64,000 bases of DNA from Halocynthiibacter styelae (GCF_016123485.1 NZ_JADCKQ010000013.1:36857-100856), one strand, 5' to 3'. Counted from the first letter of the stretch, positions 25,558-35,129 are shown. A program made the numbers and translations. The notes: generated from the sequence alone by a model not told the origin.

Positions 25558-27558
25558 TTACCGCGTGACAGGTGGTGCCGTGAAATCCCCCATCCGGGCT
25601 TTGTGTTGCGTCTGGGTATTTCCATTGTCCTTTTCCGAACTGTGAAGCGCGGCCATCCCGTCAAGCCCATCGGTCAGATCACGCCCCGCGGCCGCATTCA
25701 GCACCATCAGCCGCGCCACGGCCGGGGCCGCGGCACTTGTGCCCACAAGCCGCGTGCGTGACCCCGACAGAACACCGGTTGACGGAATGCCGGGACGGGA
25801 TGGGCTTTGATCAGAACAGGCGACGATCAGGGTTTGCGCACCCACAGGTGCCGGATCCTGGTTCTCCTGCACATGCAGACGACCACTGCCCGCATAGTCG
25901 GCAGGCCGCTTGTTGTGTTGCACATAACCGCTGACCCGCGTGGTGTGCGAAGAGGACGCCACCGCATTCACGGAACCAAAACCAGAAATCCCCGGGATCT
26001 CATCCTTATATTTCTGATAGGGTGGCTGTGTTGTCTCGGAACCCGTTTTACGCGGTTTGACCAGATAGCTCTGTCGTCCACGGCTCTGCAACATCGCCGG
26101 ATCATCATCACGCTGTACCCAGATCAACAGGTCATCCCCTTGTGGGATCTCCGGCGCATGGCCTTTACGGCGCAGTTTCACCGTCCAGCGCCCGGCAGGG
26201 GCGCGACGGGACTGATTCGCACAATAGGTCGACGGGATCAGAGCCAGCATAAAACGCCAGCGATTGCCCCGGCTGTGATCCGCAGACATCTGCCCGACGA
26301 TCTGCCCATCCATGTGAATATCCGTGAATTGAACGGGATCACTGCCCCGGATTCTCAGCACAGCTTTCTGATCCAGGCGATATCCGGGCGGTGGTTTCAG
26401 GATCAGCCTGTATTTCGCCGGATCAAACCCTTCGGGAAACCACAGTTCCAGGTAGCTTGACGTATTGTCATCAGGCTGCACCTGCCAGCCGATGTTGTAT
26501 TTCTTACCGCCAAAACCCGCCTCACTGATCCGCGCATGCATCTTATCGGCAAAGCCATTGCCCATAGGCATGACAATCGCGGTTTTCGACTGCAACGCCT
26601 GGCGTTTTGCAAGCAGATCCTCAATCGCGATTTCCATCGGTGATTGCCCGTCGTGACGCCCCGCGCCCCAGCCGTAAGAGAAATTCACAATCAGCGGCAG
26701 TTCATCAACGCCAAAGTGATCCGCAATCCGCCGCGCGCGTTCAAACACGTAATGCAACGCCGACAGCATATACATTTCCTTACCAAACCCGGATGTATCC
26801 CAGGCGATGGTATTGGGCATCTGCACGGCGATGATCTGAATGTCATCACCCTGGGTATCGCCGGTGAACAGCGATGTATTCCCCGCCGCAAGCCCCAGAA
26901 TATGGCTGCCATGGGTGCCGTGCCGCTTCAGATGACCGCCAAGCTCAACCATATCCGGCGCAACCGCCCCGGCATCCTGATACAGGTGGTTTTCATCAGA
27001 CGGGTTGTCCAGGCGCAGCTGATCAATCGTCCCATTGGTATATTCCCGGCCGAACGGCACCGGCGCACGGGCCTTTGCGACCCCCGCCTGCAACCAGCAA
27101 TGGCTGATCCGCGTTTTGCCGTCACTTCCCAGGAAAGCCCGGTTGGCGAAGGGGATTGCATCATCAATCACCGCAACAATCGCGCGCGGCTGCACCGCAG
27201 GCGCAACCCAATCCTCAGGGTCATCCGCTACCTGGTAATCCGCAGTCCAGGTCTCAACCGGCACCGGAAAGTTCAGACGATAGCGCAGACCGGCACCTGG
27301 GGTGGCGGGTGTAACGGCATCGCGAAAGGCAAAAGGAGTGATTTCAGGTTGCACACCACCAGGTTTCCAGAGCGGCGGGATCCGCAGATCGGCGTAATTC
27401 AGATCAGCAGGGTTGCCGCCCGCCTCCATCAGGGCGGAATGAATCCCCGTACCGCCCGCCGCAATCGACGGGAAAGCCCAGGGCCGCCCATGGGTTTCTG
27501 AAAAAACCCAGCGCTCATATGGCCCTTCTGTCGGGCCATGGTCAGATAAAACAGACAT
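25558..27558 (-). CDS. Subtilisin-like (S8) serine protease, no signal peptide
   Basis: 666 residues. The S8 triad is visible: Asp in VAVIDDAIPF (132 or 133), His216 in HGTHGSHILG and Ser608 in GTSAAAPAVA. About 390 residues separate His from Ser, far more than in plain subtilisins, so a large extra domain is inserted. The N-terminus (first 120 residues) is not hydrophobic and has no signal peptide, so the protein is cytoplasmic or exported by another route. It starts 8 nt after the haloperoxidase-like gene and is the last gene of the SARP-haloperoxidase-protease operon. Its target is unknown; cleavage of the glycine-rich neighbour is one idea. Confidence 0.88.
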   Translation of the reverse strand: MSVLSDHGPTEGPYERWVFSETHGRPWAFPSIAAGGTGIHSALMEAGGNPADLNYADLRIPPLWKPGGVQPEITPFAFRDAVTPATPGAGLRYRLNFPVPVETWTADYQVADDPEDWVAPAVQPRAIVAVIDDAIPFANRAFLGSDGKTRISHCWLQAGVAKARAPVPFGREYTNGTIDQLRLDNPSDENHLYQDAGAVAPDMVELGGHLKRHGTHGSHILGLAAGNTSLFTGDTQGDDIQIIAVQMPNTIAWDTSGFGKEMYMLSALHYVFERARRIADHFGVDELPLIVNFSYGWGAGRHDGQSPMEIAIEDLLAKRQALQSKTAIVMPMGNGFADKMHARISEAGFGGKKYNIGWQVQPDDNTSSYLELWFPEGFDPAKYRLILKPPPGYRLDQKAVLRIRGSDPVQFTDIHMDGQIVGQMSADHSRGNRWRFMLALIPSTYCANQSRRAPAGRWTVKLRRKGHAPEIPQGDDLLIWVQRDDDPAMLQSRGRQSYLVKPRKTGSETTQPPYQKYKDEIPGISGFGSVNAVASSSHTTRVSGYVQHNKRPADYAGSGRLHVQENQDPAPVGAQTLIVACSDQSPSRPGIPSTGVLSGSRTRLVGTSAAAPAVARLMVLNAAAGRDLTDGLDGMAALHSSEKDNGNTQTQHKARMGDFTAPPVTR

Positions 27559-27566
27559 GATACACC

Positions 27567-28646
27567 TCAGACTTTCTGAGTTTCAGCCAGGGCCTTTTCC
27601 CAGATCCAGCTGAAGTGATCTGTCGCGGAAACACTAAACGTCGTGCCTGTCTGCAACCCATGTTGCGCGCCTTGCTGCGTGAACTGATAATCGCTGAAAT
27701 CATCATTGCCCGGAGTGTATTGCAGCGACGTCACCGCATCGGCACCGGTCTGACCGCAAAGCTGCAGAACCACCTGCCCCAAAGCCGTGCCAAGTGCAGC
27801 GCCGGCCCAGCTGTCGATCGGGAAATGCACACCGGCGACCGTGCGGTTCACCGCAATCCGTTCCGCCAGCCCACGCAACATCTTCATGCGATCGGCCTGA
27901 TCCTTAAAGCTGTCCCAGCTTTTGGTCAGCCCTTCCATCACGGTCATCACGGCATAGGCTTCGGTCGCGTGGGCGGATGGAAAACTGCCGTGGCCCGGCG
28001 TCGGGATCATCGGCTGAATACGCCCGTCCAGCTGATCCGGGCGGCGGATCGCCAGCGCATGTTTCGCAATCATCGCCATATGCGCCGCCATCACCTGGGT
28101 GACCGTGATCAGTTCAAAAGTTTTTTCATGCTGTCCCGCGTGCAGCCCCAGGATCATGGCAAAATATTCGGTTGGAAAGCCCAATTGCGAGATAATTTCA
28201 GCTGTGCGATCTGCCCGCAGGTCCGCGTAGTTCTGCACAAGCACGCATTGATCCGCCAGAAGGCTGTCATCCGGGCGATCCAGCTTTACCAGATCATTGC
28301 CTGCAAAAGTCAGGGTGATGGATTTCGCGTTATTCGGCCCGGCTGAATAACCCACCTGAGACAGAAATTCGCTGAGATACAGTGAACCCCGCACCCAGGC
28401 CGCCCAGCGATTGTTATTTTCTGTGTCATCATATTTCAGATCATTGCCCGCAGGCACTCCGCCATTTCCAACACGGTGCAGCAGGCTTTCCGCAGTGCCT
28501 TGCAGACCGACGGTGGTGATCGGATCATAGCCACCGGTATCACCCGCGCCCAGGAAACCACCCAGGCCGGTCATTCCACCGATTCCGCCAATGCCCCCTA
28601 TTCCACCAATGCCGCCGATTCCGCCAATACCACCTGACTGTGCCAT
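27567..28646 (-). CDS. Vanadium-dependent haloperoxidase / PAP2-like enzyme with Gly-Gly-Ile N-terminus
   Basis: 359 residues. The three vanadate/phosphate-binding motifs are complete: Lys195-x6-Arg202-Pro203, PSAH at 223-226, and Arg268-x5-His274-x3-Asp278. These define the shared fold of vanadium haloperoxidases and PAP2 acid phosphatases. The absence of membrane segments favours the haloperoxidase-like, soluble branch. Residues 5-22 are six exact Gly-Gly-Ile triplets, followed by a further glycine-rich stretch to about residue 39. No signal peptide is visible. The gene lies 30 nt after the regulator and 8 nt before the protease. Whether it halogenates or dephosphorylates cannot be told from motifs. 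Confidence 0.85.
   Translation of the reverse strand: MAQSGGIGGIGGIGGIGGIGGIGGMTGLGGFLGAGDTGGYDPITTVGLQGTAESLLHRVGNGGVPAGNDLKYDDTENNNRWAAWVRGSLYLSEFLSQVGYSAGPNNAKSITLTFAGNDLVKLDRPDDSLLADQCVLVQNYADLRADRTAEIISQLGFPTEYFAMILGLHAGQHEKTFELITVTQVMAAHMAMIAKHALAIRRPDQLDGRIQPMIPTPGHGSFPSAHATEAYAVMTVMEGLTKSWDSFKDQADRMKMLRGLAERIAVNRTVAGVHFPIDSWAGAALGTALGQVVLQLCGQTGADAVTSLQYTPGNDDFSDYQFTQQGAQHGLQTGTTFSVSATDHFSWIWEKALAETQKV
28575..28634 (-). repeat. Codon-level (Gly-Gly-Ile) tandem repeat
   Basis: Six 9-nt units encoding Gly-Gly-Ile plus a final Gly-Gly. Codons differ between units (GGA/GGC/GGT/GGG, ATT/ATC/ATA), so the repeat is kept at protein level rather than being a fresh DNA slippage product. Confidence 0.9.
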
Positions 28647-28676
28647 AAACTTTTTCCCTATAGTTAGATTGTTGTT

Positions 28677-30317
28677 TTAAGAAATGCCGGAAGCAGACAT
28701 GGCCGTCAGCGCACGCCGCCCCAGTTTGTGTTGAGATACCGGATGGTTGCTCCGGTATTTTGATAAATCATATCCTGGCCAATAGCGCAGAAGTTCCTGC
28801 GCGGCGGCCTTTGCTTCTTCCGGACGATCCAGAAAATGCAGCGCGGTAATGCGCGCCCGATGCGTCGACAGATGTCGGTTGTTCACAGCCAGCGACTGTT
28901 CCGCATGTTTCAGAGCTTCTTCAAACTGATCCGCCGCGATATAGGCGGTGCTGGCCAGGCTGTCGTAATAATAAAGAAACGGATCAATCGGGGACAGGCG
29001 CCGCGCCTGTTCGCTGGAACGTACAGCCTCTTCACCCTCATCCTTAAACGCCTTCAACGACCCCCGCAAAAGCCAGGCCAGGCTTTCATTCGGGTTGATA
29101 TCCAGAGCCGCATCAAACCGTTTTTCTGCGGTCTCAAAGTCATTCAGCAGGTTGTTATTCGCAAAGCCATCAATGGTCAGGCCAAGGCTTGCTTCCGGGT
29201 CTGTATCCAGTGCCCGCGCCGTGCAATCAACTGCTCGCTGGGTGTCATGGGCCAGATCAATGGAATAGCCTTTCATCACATTGAGAACATACCATTTCCC
29301 CAGCCAGGCATGGGCATCTGCGGAATGGGACAGGCGTTCGCTGGCTTCCAGCAGATATTCCCGCGACTTCAGGAAATCACGCATGGTGGCGCGGTGCATC
29401 ATCGACACGCCGGCAACAATCAGATTGTGATCTGAAATCTCATCAATGCGCTGACTGCGCACAGTTTCAATCGCTGAATCCGCGATAGAGCGGGCAACAC
29501 CCCGGGCGATGTTATCAATCTCAAGCGCGGTTTCCGTCAGATCCGCAAAACTGCGGGCCTCAAAACTACGGCTCCAGATGATCTGGCCGCTGGCCGCTTC
29601 GATGAAATCCACATCACAGATAAACCCCTGACGTGACGGGCGCAGAAAACCGGTGGTCAGGTAATCCACCCCCAGGGTTTCGCTTAGCGTGGTGATCGGC
29701 GTATTGGCCGCCCCGGCGGCACGGCCTGACAGATGCGAAATCACATTGATAAAGCGCGATCGCGACAGGATCCGGCAGCAATGTTCACTGATCCAGTCCC
29801 CAAGTGCTGACAGTCCCGGATCATTGCCCATCTGGCGCAGGGGCAGCATGGTCACACAGGGGCGCGGGCGGCGCAGACTGGACACAGGCGCATGACGATA
29901 CAGCGCAAAGATCTGATCCGGGTTCGCGCGAATGCTGTCCACCCATTCCTGAAATGGGGCTTCCCGCACGTTCAGATCTTCCAGAAACAGCCCTTGCCCC
30001 GGATCGCCGGTGAACCGCACATGGGCCAGATCAAGCTCAATGTCGGTATTTGTGGTGCGAAACAGCGTGTCAAAATAATCGCCAAACAGTTTGCGCAGAT
30101 CAGACAGGGCCCGGCGCAGGTTCTGATGGCCGCTGTCATAGCCGGCATAACCCCACAATGTATTCTGAAGATAGGTCCGCGTCCGCCGCCCCAAAGGCGC
30201 CGTCGCAAGGATCGCAATCAACGCCCTATGTTTCGCCCCACGAATTTCACGCGGCGGACGGTCCTGCAAACACACAGCGCATGTGCCAAAAAGAGAAACC
30301 TCCAGGCAAACATCCAT
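28677..30317 (-). CDS. SARP-like winged-helix regulator with TPR repeats
   Basis: 546 residues. The N-terminal 100 residues resemble an OmpR/SARP winged helix (LEVSLFGTCAVCLQD, GAKHRALIAILATAP, HQNLRRALSDLRKLFG). A short FLEDLNVREAPFQEW segment follows. The middle part (about 160-290) is like a TolB/FlgO-type beta domain found in adenylate-cyclase-like regulators (GVDYLTTGFL, GQIIWSRSFEA). The last 200 residues are tetratricopeptide-like helices. It is encoded first in the three-gene minus-strand unit and presumably controls it. The effector is unknown; no phospho-acceptor domain is present. Confidence 0.82.
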   Translation of the reverse strand: MDVCLEVSLFGTCAVCLQDRPPREIRGAKHRALIAILATAPLGRRTRTYLQNTLWGYAGYDSGHQNLRRALSDLRKLFGDYFDTLFRTTNTDIELDLAHVRFTGDPGQGLFLEDLNVREAPFQEWVDSIRANPDQIFALYRHAPVSSLRRPRPCVTMLPLRQMGNDPGLSALGDWISEHCCRILSRSRFINVISHLSGRAAGAANTPITTLSETLGVDYLTTGFLRPSRQGFICDVDFIEAASGQIIWSRSFEARSFADLTETALEIDNIARGVARSIADSAIETVRSQRIDEISDHNLIVAGVSMMHRATMRDFLKSREYLLEASERLSHSADAHAWLGKWYVLNVMKGYSIDLAHDTQRAVDCTARALDTDPEASLGLTIDGFANNNLLNDFETAEKRFDAALDINPNESLAWLLRGSLKAFKDEGEEAVRSSEQARRLSPIDPFLYYYDSLASTAYIAADQFEEALKHAEQSLAVNNRHLSTHRARITALHFLDRPEEAKAAAQELLRYWPGYDLSKYRSNHPVSQHKLGRRALTAMSASGIS

Positions 30318-30450
30318 TTATTTTACTCCCCAGTCAATAAATCTTAGCACCAGAAATTTGCTCATACCAAGTACTTCACAGTATTTTCACAGCCCCGGAA
30401 CCGGCTATCAGGTGTAATTTTGTTCCACCCGAAGCTGAGGTGGAGACATT

Positions 30451-30636
30451 ATGCCACAACAAGAACCCGTCAGAGATTTAGTGGATTTTTTTGATCACTG
30501 GCAATCCGAGCGTAATAGAATCGTGCGGTTGATTGAAAAACCCGTCATCACCCCAAATGAAAAGAAGACACTTGAGCTGATGCTTTTCGTCCTGGATCGT
30601 GTGGGGCCCGATGACCTGAAATCTGAGCCGAACTGA
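30451..30636 (+). CDS. Small acidic protein of unknown function
   Basis: 61 residues, predicted helical and soluble, no signal peptide or cysteines. It has a good ribosome site (GAGGTGGAG at about 30438-30446) before the ATG, and an intrinsic terminator starts 23 nt after the stop, so it looks like a self-contained transcription unit. It is divergent from the SARP-like regulator gene with 133 bp between. I do not recognise the family. It could be an adaptor for the regulator, but nothing in the sequence proves it. Confidence 0.65.
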   Translation: MPQQEPVRDLVDFFDHWQSERNRIVRLIEKPVITPNEKKTLELMLFVLDRVGPDDLKSEPN

Positions 30637-30658
30637 TATAGTTTCATCTCATGTATTA

Positions 30659-30690
30659 AAGTCGCCCGGGTCATCCGTGGCGGCTTTTTT
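30659..30690 (+). terminator. Intrinsic terminator after the 61-residue gene
   Basis: AAGTCGCC (30659-30666) pairs with GGCGGCTT (30679-30686), with one G-T pair, and six Ts follow. Confidence 0.8.
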
Positions 30691-30838
30691 GTGCGGTTCA
30701 GAAAAATATTGGATTTTGGATCCAATTACTGTAGTCAGAATTTACAAACCGATTTCCCCGGGATGAATCACCCGGAAGATGGATGAACCGCAACTGCCCT
30801 GCAGATGCGCCAACTGACACGTAACAAGGGAAGATCCC

Positions 30839-31798
30839 ATGTCTGAAAATGTTTTCCAGGGCACAATGCCCGCCCTCATGACCCCCTGCAAAGATGACCG
30901 CACGCCAGACTACGATGCACTGGTGAAAAAGGGCCACGAAATGATCAAAGCCGGCATGTCCGCGGTGGTTTACTGTGGTTCCATGGGGGACTGGCCGCTG
31001 CTGTCTGACAGCGAACGTATGACCGGCGTCGAACGTTTGGTGGAAGCAGGCATTCCTGTGGTTGTCGGCACCGGCGCAATCAATTCAAAATCCGCTGTGG
31101 CGCATGCCGGCCACGCCCAGAAAGTCGGCGCTGTTGGCCTGATGGTGATCCCGCGTGTTCTGTCCCGTGGCTCTTCCCCAGCTGCACAGAAAAACCACTT
31201 CAAAGCAATCCTGGAAGCCGCTCCAGACGTGCCTGCGATCATCTACAACAGCCCGGTTTATGGCTTCGCCACCAAAGCGGATCTGTTCTTTGCCCTGCGC
31301 GCGGAACATAAAAACCTGATCGGCTTCAAGGAATTCGGCGGCAAGGACGATCTGCGTTATGCCGCAGAACATATCACCAGCCAGGACGACGACGTGACCC
31401 TGATGGTTGGCGTTGACACCGAAGTGTACCACGGTTTCGTCAACTGTGGCGCCACCGGTTCCATCACCGGCATCGGCACCGCCCTGCCAAAAGAAGCCCT
31501 GCTGCTGGCAGCCCTGTCCAAGAAAGCGGCTGAAGGCAACGCGGAAGCCCGCCGTCGCGCGCTTGAACTGGAAGAAGCCTTTGGCGTTCTGGCCAGCTTC
31601 GACGAAGGCACTGACCTTGTGCTGTACTACAAGCACCTGCTGGTTCTGAACGGCGAAGAAGAATACCGTCTGCATTTCTATGAAACAGACGAACTGTCCG
31701 ACGCGCAGCGTAACTATTGCGAGACCCAATACGCACTGTTTAATGCCTGGTTTGCAGACTGGTCAAAACAGGGCGGGATCATCGCTGAATGCATGTAA
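30839..31798 (+). CDS. DapA-family lyase, probable 1-pyrroline-4-hydroxy-2-carboxylate deaminase
   Basis: 319 residues of the dihydrodipicolinate synthase/N-acetylneuraminate lyase superfamily. The catalytic Tyr136 (IIYNSPVYGF) and Schiff-base Lys164 (GFKEFGG) are in place. In hydroxyproline operons this family member opens and deaminates 1-pyrroline-4-hydroxy-2-carboxylate to 2-oxoglutarate semialdehyde. The following genes supply the other steps, so that assignment is well supported by context. AGGGAAGA stands before the ATG. The next gene overlaps it by 10 nt. Confidence 0.88.
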   Translation: MSENVFQGTMPALMTPCKDDRTPDYDALVKKGHEMIKAGMSAVVYCGSMGDWPLLSDSERMTGVERLVEAGIPVVVGTGAINSKSAVAHAGHAQKVGAVGLMVIPRVLSRGSSPAAQKNHFKAILEAAPDVPAIIYNSPVYGFATKADLFFALRAEHKNLIGFKEFGGKDDLRYAAEHITSQDDDVTLMVGVDTEVYHGFVNCGATGSITGIGTALPKEALLLAALSKKAAEGNAEARRRALELEEAFGVLASFDEGTDLVLYYKHLLVLNGEEEYRLHFYETDELSDAQRNYCETQYALFNAWFADWSKQGGIIAECM

Positions 31799-32715
31799 TC
31801 GACAGCCATACCGGCGGGATGCCCACAAGGGTTATCCCGCAAGGCGGTCCGGATCTTGGGTCCGGACCTCTTGATGTGCGGGCCGCAAAGCTCGCCAAAG
31901 AACACGAAGCTTTCTACAAATCCGTCATGCTGGAACCCCGCGGTCAGCCCGGAATGGTTGGCGCGCTGCTGGTGGAACCGGTTGATCCGGATTGCGTCAC
32001 CGGTGTGATCTATTTTGATGCAGAAGCCGTGCTTGGCATGTGTGGCCATGGCACCATTGGCCTGGCTGTGACCCTGCATCACATGGGGCGCATCGGCATT
32101 GGCACGCATAAGTTTGAAACACCGGCTGGCGTCGTCACGGTTGAATTGCACGATGCCAACACCGTGTCTGTCACCAATATTGAAAGTCGTCTGATCACCG
32201 CTGGCGCTGAAGTCACCCTTCCCTCTGGCTCTGTAGTGGGGGATGTCGCTTATGGCGGCAACTGGTTCTTTATTGTAGATCCCAGCCCCCTGCCCGTCAC
32301 CACGACGAACATCCCTGCCCTGACAGAACTCGCGGTTTCCATGCGCCAGGTCTGCAACGCAAATGGCATCGGCGGGCCGGAGGGACAGCCGATTGATCAC
32401 GTCATTCTACGTAGTCCCAACCCGGACACAGGCGCGCACAGCCGTAACTTTGTGCTGTGCCCGGATGATGAATATGACCGTTCGCCCTGTGGCACCGGCA
32501 GCTCTGCCTATATGGCTTGCCTTGCGGCCCGCAAAAGACTTGGGCCAGGGGATGAAATTGTACTGGAAAGCGTGATCGGAAGTTCCTACCGTGTCTCTTA
32601 CCAGCCGACCCAAAACGGCGTGATCCCGACCCTGACAGGTCAGGCCTGGATCATGAACGAAGGGACGCTGTTCTTTGACACAACTGACCCGTTTAAAGAC
32701 GGGATTTATCTGTAG
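31789..32715 (+). CDS. 4-hydroxyproline 2-epimerase (proline racemase family)
   Basis: 308 residues. Both catalytic cysteines of the proline racemase family are present, Cys85 (MCGHGTIG) and Cys234 ([11 protein letters not shown]). The family converts trans-4-hydroxy-L-proline to cis-4-hydroxy-D-proline when found with the DapA-like lyase, a D-amino acid oxidase-like enzyme and 2-oxoglutarate semialdehyde dehydrogenase, exactly the set found here. Proline racemase itself is the alternative. The start overlaps the end of the lyase gene by 10 nt, implying coupled translation. Confidence 0.9.
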   Translation: MHVIDSHTGGMPTRVIPQGGPDLGSGPLDVRAAKLAKEHEAFYKSVMLEPRGQPGMVGALLVEPVDPDCVTGVIYFDAEAVLGMCGHGTIGLAVTLHHMGRIGIGTHKFETPAGVVTVELHDANTVSVTNIESRLITAGAEVTLPSGSVVGDVAYGGNWFFIVDPSPLPVTTTNIPALTELAVSMRQVCNANGIGGPEGQPIDHVILRSPNPDTGAHSRNFVLCPDDEYDRSPCGTGSSAYMACLAARKRLGPGDEIVLESVIGSSYRVSYQPTQNGVIPTLTGQAWIMNEGTLFFDTTDPFKDGIYL

Positions 32716-32724
32716 GAACATGCA

Positions 32725-33969
32725 GTGAGCAAGACGGATGAAATCGTAGTGATTGGTGCCGGTGTGATCGGTATCTCAATCGGGCTGGAACTTGTGCGCG
32801 CAGGCTATTCCGTGCGTGTGCTGGACCGTGAAGGTCTGGCGGCGGGGGCGTCTCAGGGCAACGCGGGGGCCTTTGCCTTCACCGATATTGTGCCATTGGC
32901 CACCCCCGGCATCATGCGCAAAGCCCCGAAATGGCTGCTGGATCCGCTTGGCCCCCTGTCGATCCCACTGCGTTACGCCCTGAAAATTGCGCCCTGGATG
33001 CTGCGGTTCTGGCGCGCCAGCTGGAAGGATCGCTATCACCATTCGGTTGAGGCGCAGACTGCGCTGATGTCTCTGGCAAAAGAAGCACTGGAACGACAGA
33101 TCACCAGCACTGACGGCGAAAGCCTGATCCTGCGTCAGGGGCAGATGCAGCTGTATGAGGGCGAAAAAGAATTTCGCGCAAGCCTGCCCCAATGGGAACT
33201 TCGCCGCGAACAGGGCATTCGCTATGAACTGTTCGAAACCCCGGAAGACATCGCCAGGATCCAACCCGGCCTTGACCCGCGTTTCACCCATGCCGGCTAT
33301 ACGCCGGACTGGATCAACACCGTTGACCCGAAAACCTGGGTGGAACACCTGGCCTCGGCCTTCACAGCACTTGGCGGTGTGATCGAGAAACGCGATATTC
33401 ACAACCTCAGCCATACTGCAGGTGGCGTGCGCCTGACCTACAGCGGCGGTGAAATTCACGCCACCAAAGCCATTGTCGCCGCTGGGGCCTGGTCCCATCA
33501 TCTGGCGAAAACCCTTGGGGATAAATTCCCGCTGGAAACCGAACGCGGCTATAACACCACCCTGCCCAAAGGCGCGTTTGATGTGCGCACCCATCTGACC
33601 TTCAGTGGTCACGGTTTCGTGGTAACGCCGATCAACGGCGGCGCGCGGGTTGGTGGTGCTGTGGAACTTGGCGGACTGGACCTGCCACCAAACTACAAAC
33701 GTGCTGACATCCTGCTGAAGAAAGCCGCCAGCTTCCTGCCTGGCCTGAACACAGAAGGCGGCACGCAATGGATGGGCTTCCGCCCTTCTTTGCCGGATAC
33801 GTTGCCAGTGATCGGCACCGCCCCACAGGCGCAGAACGTGATTTACGCCTTTGGTCATGGCCACCTGGGCCTGACCCAGGCCGCCGCCACCGCCGAAATC
33901 GTCAAGACTATGGTGCAGGGCAAACCTGCCCCCATCGACACAACCCCCTATCGACCCACACGTTTCTGA
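32725..33969 (+). CDS. FAD-dependent oxidase/dehydrogenase, probable cis-4-hydroxy-D-proline dehydrogenase
   Basis: 414 residues beginning with GTG, with TAGGAAC upstream. FAD motif [16 protein letters not shown] is at residues 7-22, and [12 protein letters not shown] and the C-terminal [16 protein letters not shown] segment mark the DadA-like branch. In this operon it should oxidise cis-4-hydroxy-D-proline to 1-pyrroline-4-hydroxy-2-carboxylate, passing electrons to the membrane chain or to oxygen. It resembles the enzyme at 12238 in architecture, but that one belongs to another operon. It lies 9 nt after the epimerase gene. Confidence 0.9.
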   Translation: MSKTDEIVVIGAGVIGISIGLELVRAGYSVRVLDREGLAAGASQGNAGAFAFTDIVPLATPGIMRKAPKWLLDPLGPLSIPLRYALKIAPWMLRFWRASWKDRYHHSVEAQTALMSLAKEALERQITSTDGESLILRQGQMQLYEGEKEFRASLPQWELRREQGIRYELFETPEDIARIQPGLDPRFTHAGYTPDWINTVDPKTWVEHLASAFTALGGVIEKRDIHNLSHTAGGVRLTYSGGEIHATKAIVAAGAWSHHLAKTLGDKFPLETERGYNTTLPKGAFDVRTHLTFSGHGFVVTPINGGARVGGAVELGGLDLPPNYKRADILLKKAASFLPGLNTEGGTQWMGFRPSLPDTLPVIGTAPQAQNVIYAFGHGHLGLTQAAATAEIVKTMVQGKPAPIDTTPYRPTRF

Positions 33970-33982
33970 ACGGGAGAGAGAC

Positions 33983-35005
33983 ATGCGCAGCAGCAAAACC
34001 ATCCACGTGATTTCCGCCCATGCCGAAGGCGAAGTTGGCGATGTTATCGTCGGCGGCGTCGCCCCGCCCCCAGGTGACACCGTCTGGGATCAGCGAACCT
34101 TCATTGCCGAAGATCAGACCCTGCGCAATTTTGTGCTGAACGAACCACGCGGTGGTGTCTTTCGCCATGTGAACCTTCTGGTGCCACCCAAAAATCCCGA
34201 AGCGGACGCTGCCTGGATCATCATGGAGCCGGAAGACACGCCCCCTATGTCCGGGTCCAATTCCATGTGTGTGTCCACCGTTCTGTTGGATGGCGGCATT
34301 ATCCCGATGCAAGAACCCGTCACCCATATGACATTGGAAGCGCCCGGTGGTCTTGTTCGTGTGAAAGCAGATTGCAAAGACGGCAAAGCCGAGCGCATCA
34401 CCGTGCAAAACGTGCCGTCCTTCGCGGATAAACTGGATGCAATGATTGAGGTCGAAGGCGTCGGTTCCCTGCGGGTGGATACTGCCTTTGGTGGCGACAG
34501 TTTTGTCATTGTTGATGCGCAGGATCTGGGTTTTTCCATCACCCCGGATGAGGCGGGCGACCTGGCCCGTATGGGTGCGCGCATTACCGACGCGACCAAT
34601 GAACAGCTGGGCTTTAACCATCCTGATGGCGACTGGAACCATATTTCATTCTGTCAGATCGCAGGCCCGCTGACCCGTGAAGGGGATCTTTTGACAGGTA
34701 AGAACGTCGTTGCCATTAAACCCGGCAAACTGGATCGATCCCCCTGCGGCACCGGGGCGTCTGCGCGTATGGCGATGCTGCTGGCCAAAGGGCAGATGGC
34801 GGCGACCGACCGGTATTACGCACGTTCCATCATCGACAGTGAATTCCGCTGCCGCATCGTGGAGCAGATTGATCTGAACGGTCGCCCGGCGATCACCCCT
34901 GAAATCTCTGGTCGTGGCTGGATCACCGGCATTCACCAGCACATGCTGGATCCATCCGATCCATGGCCCGGTGGGTATCGTCTCAGCGACACATGGGGTG
35001 CATAA
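33983..35005 (+). CDS. Proline racemase family protein with Ser/Cys active site
   Basis: 340 residues, clearly the same superfamily as the gene at 31789 but divergent. The first catalytic cysteine is replaced by Ser90 ([11 protein letters not shown]), while the second is kept as Cys255 ([11 protein letters not shown]). Two-cysteine members are racemases or epimerases, and Cys/Thr members dehydrate trans-3-hydroxy-L-proline. Ser/Cys members form a separate group that, as I recall, acts on 3- and 4-hydroxyprolines. It lies 13 nt after the oxidase gene in the same operon and may widen the substrate range to 3-hydroxyproline. Confidence 0.88.
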   Translation: MRSSKTIHVISAHAEGEVGDVIVGGVAPPPGDTVWDQRTFIAEDQTLRNFVLNEPRGGVFRHVNLLVPPKNPEADAAWIIMEPEDTPPMSGSNSMCVSTVLLDGGIIPMQEPVTHMTLEAPGGLVRVKADCKDGKAERITVQNVPSFADKLDAMIEVEGVGSLRVDTAFGGDSFVIVDAQDLGFSITPDEAGDLARMGARITDATNEQLGFNHPDGDWNHISFCQIAGPLTREGDLLTGKNVVAIKPGKLDRSPCGTGASARMAMLLAKGQMAATDRYYARSIIDSEFRCRIVEQIDLNGRPAITPEISGRGWITGIHQHMLDPSDPWPGGYRLSDTWGA

Positions 35006-35010
35006 ACCAT

Positions 35011-35022
35011 ATTGGATACAAT
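35011..35022. promoter_or_regulatory. ATTGGATACAAT operator-like site
   Basis: Identical 12-mer to 35863-35874, with ATTG and CAAT arms around GATA. It lies about 110 bp upstream of the GntR gene, just after the racemase-like gene. Confidence 0.6.
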
Positions 35023-35097
35023 CATCCTTTACGCCGCGCCCGTATAAATTACCCATTCAAATCCCCGCTTTCCCTGTTAATATGCAGGGAAAGTAAA

Positions 35098-35109
35098 TAT
35101 GTATCCAAA
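35098..35109. promoter_or_regulatory. Inverted, partial copy of the operator-like site
   Basis: Read on the minus strand it is TTTGGATACATA, sharing TGGATACA with the full sites. It lies 20 bp before the GntR start codon, a position suited to autorepression. Confidence 0.45.
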
Positions 35110-35129
35110 GTGCACATCCGGGGTTGAAT

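Noticed and set aside
26644..27501. 285-codon plus-strand frame inside the protease gene
   Set aside because: It mirrors the S8 protease, whose triad is unambiguous on the minus strand.
28575..28634. CRISPR or DNA minisatellite
   Set aside because: The periodicity is 9 nt in frame with codon variation; it is a protein-level Gly-Gly-Ile repeat.
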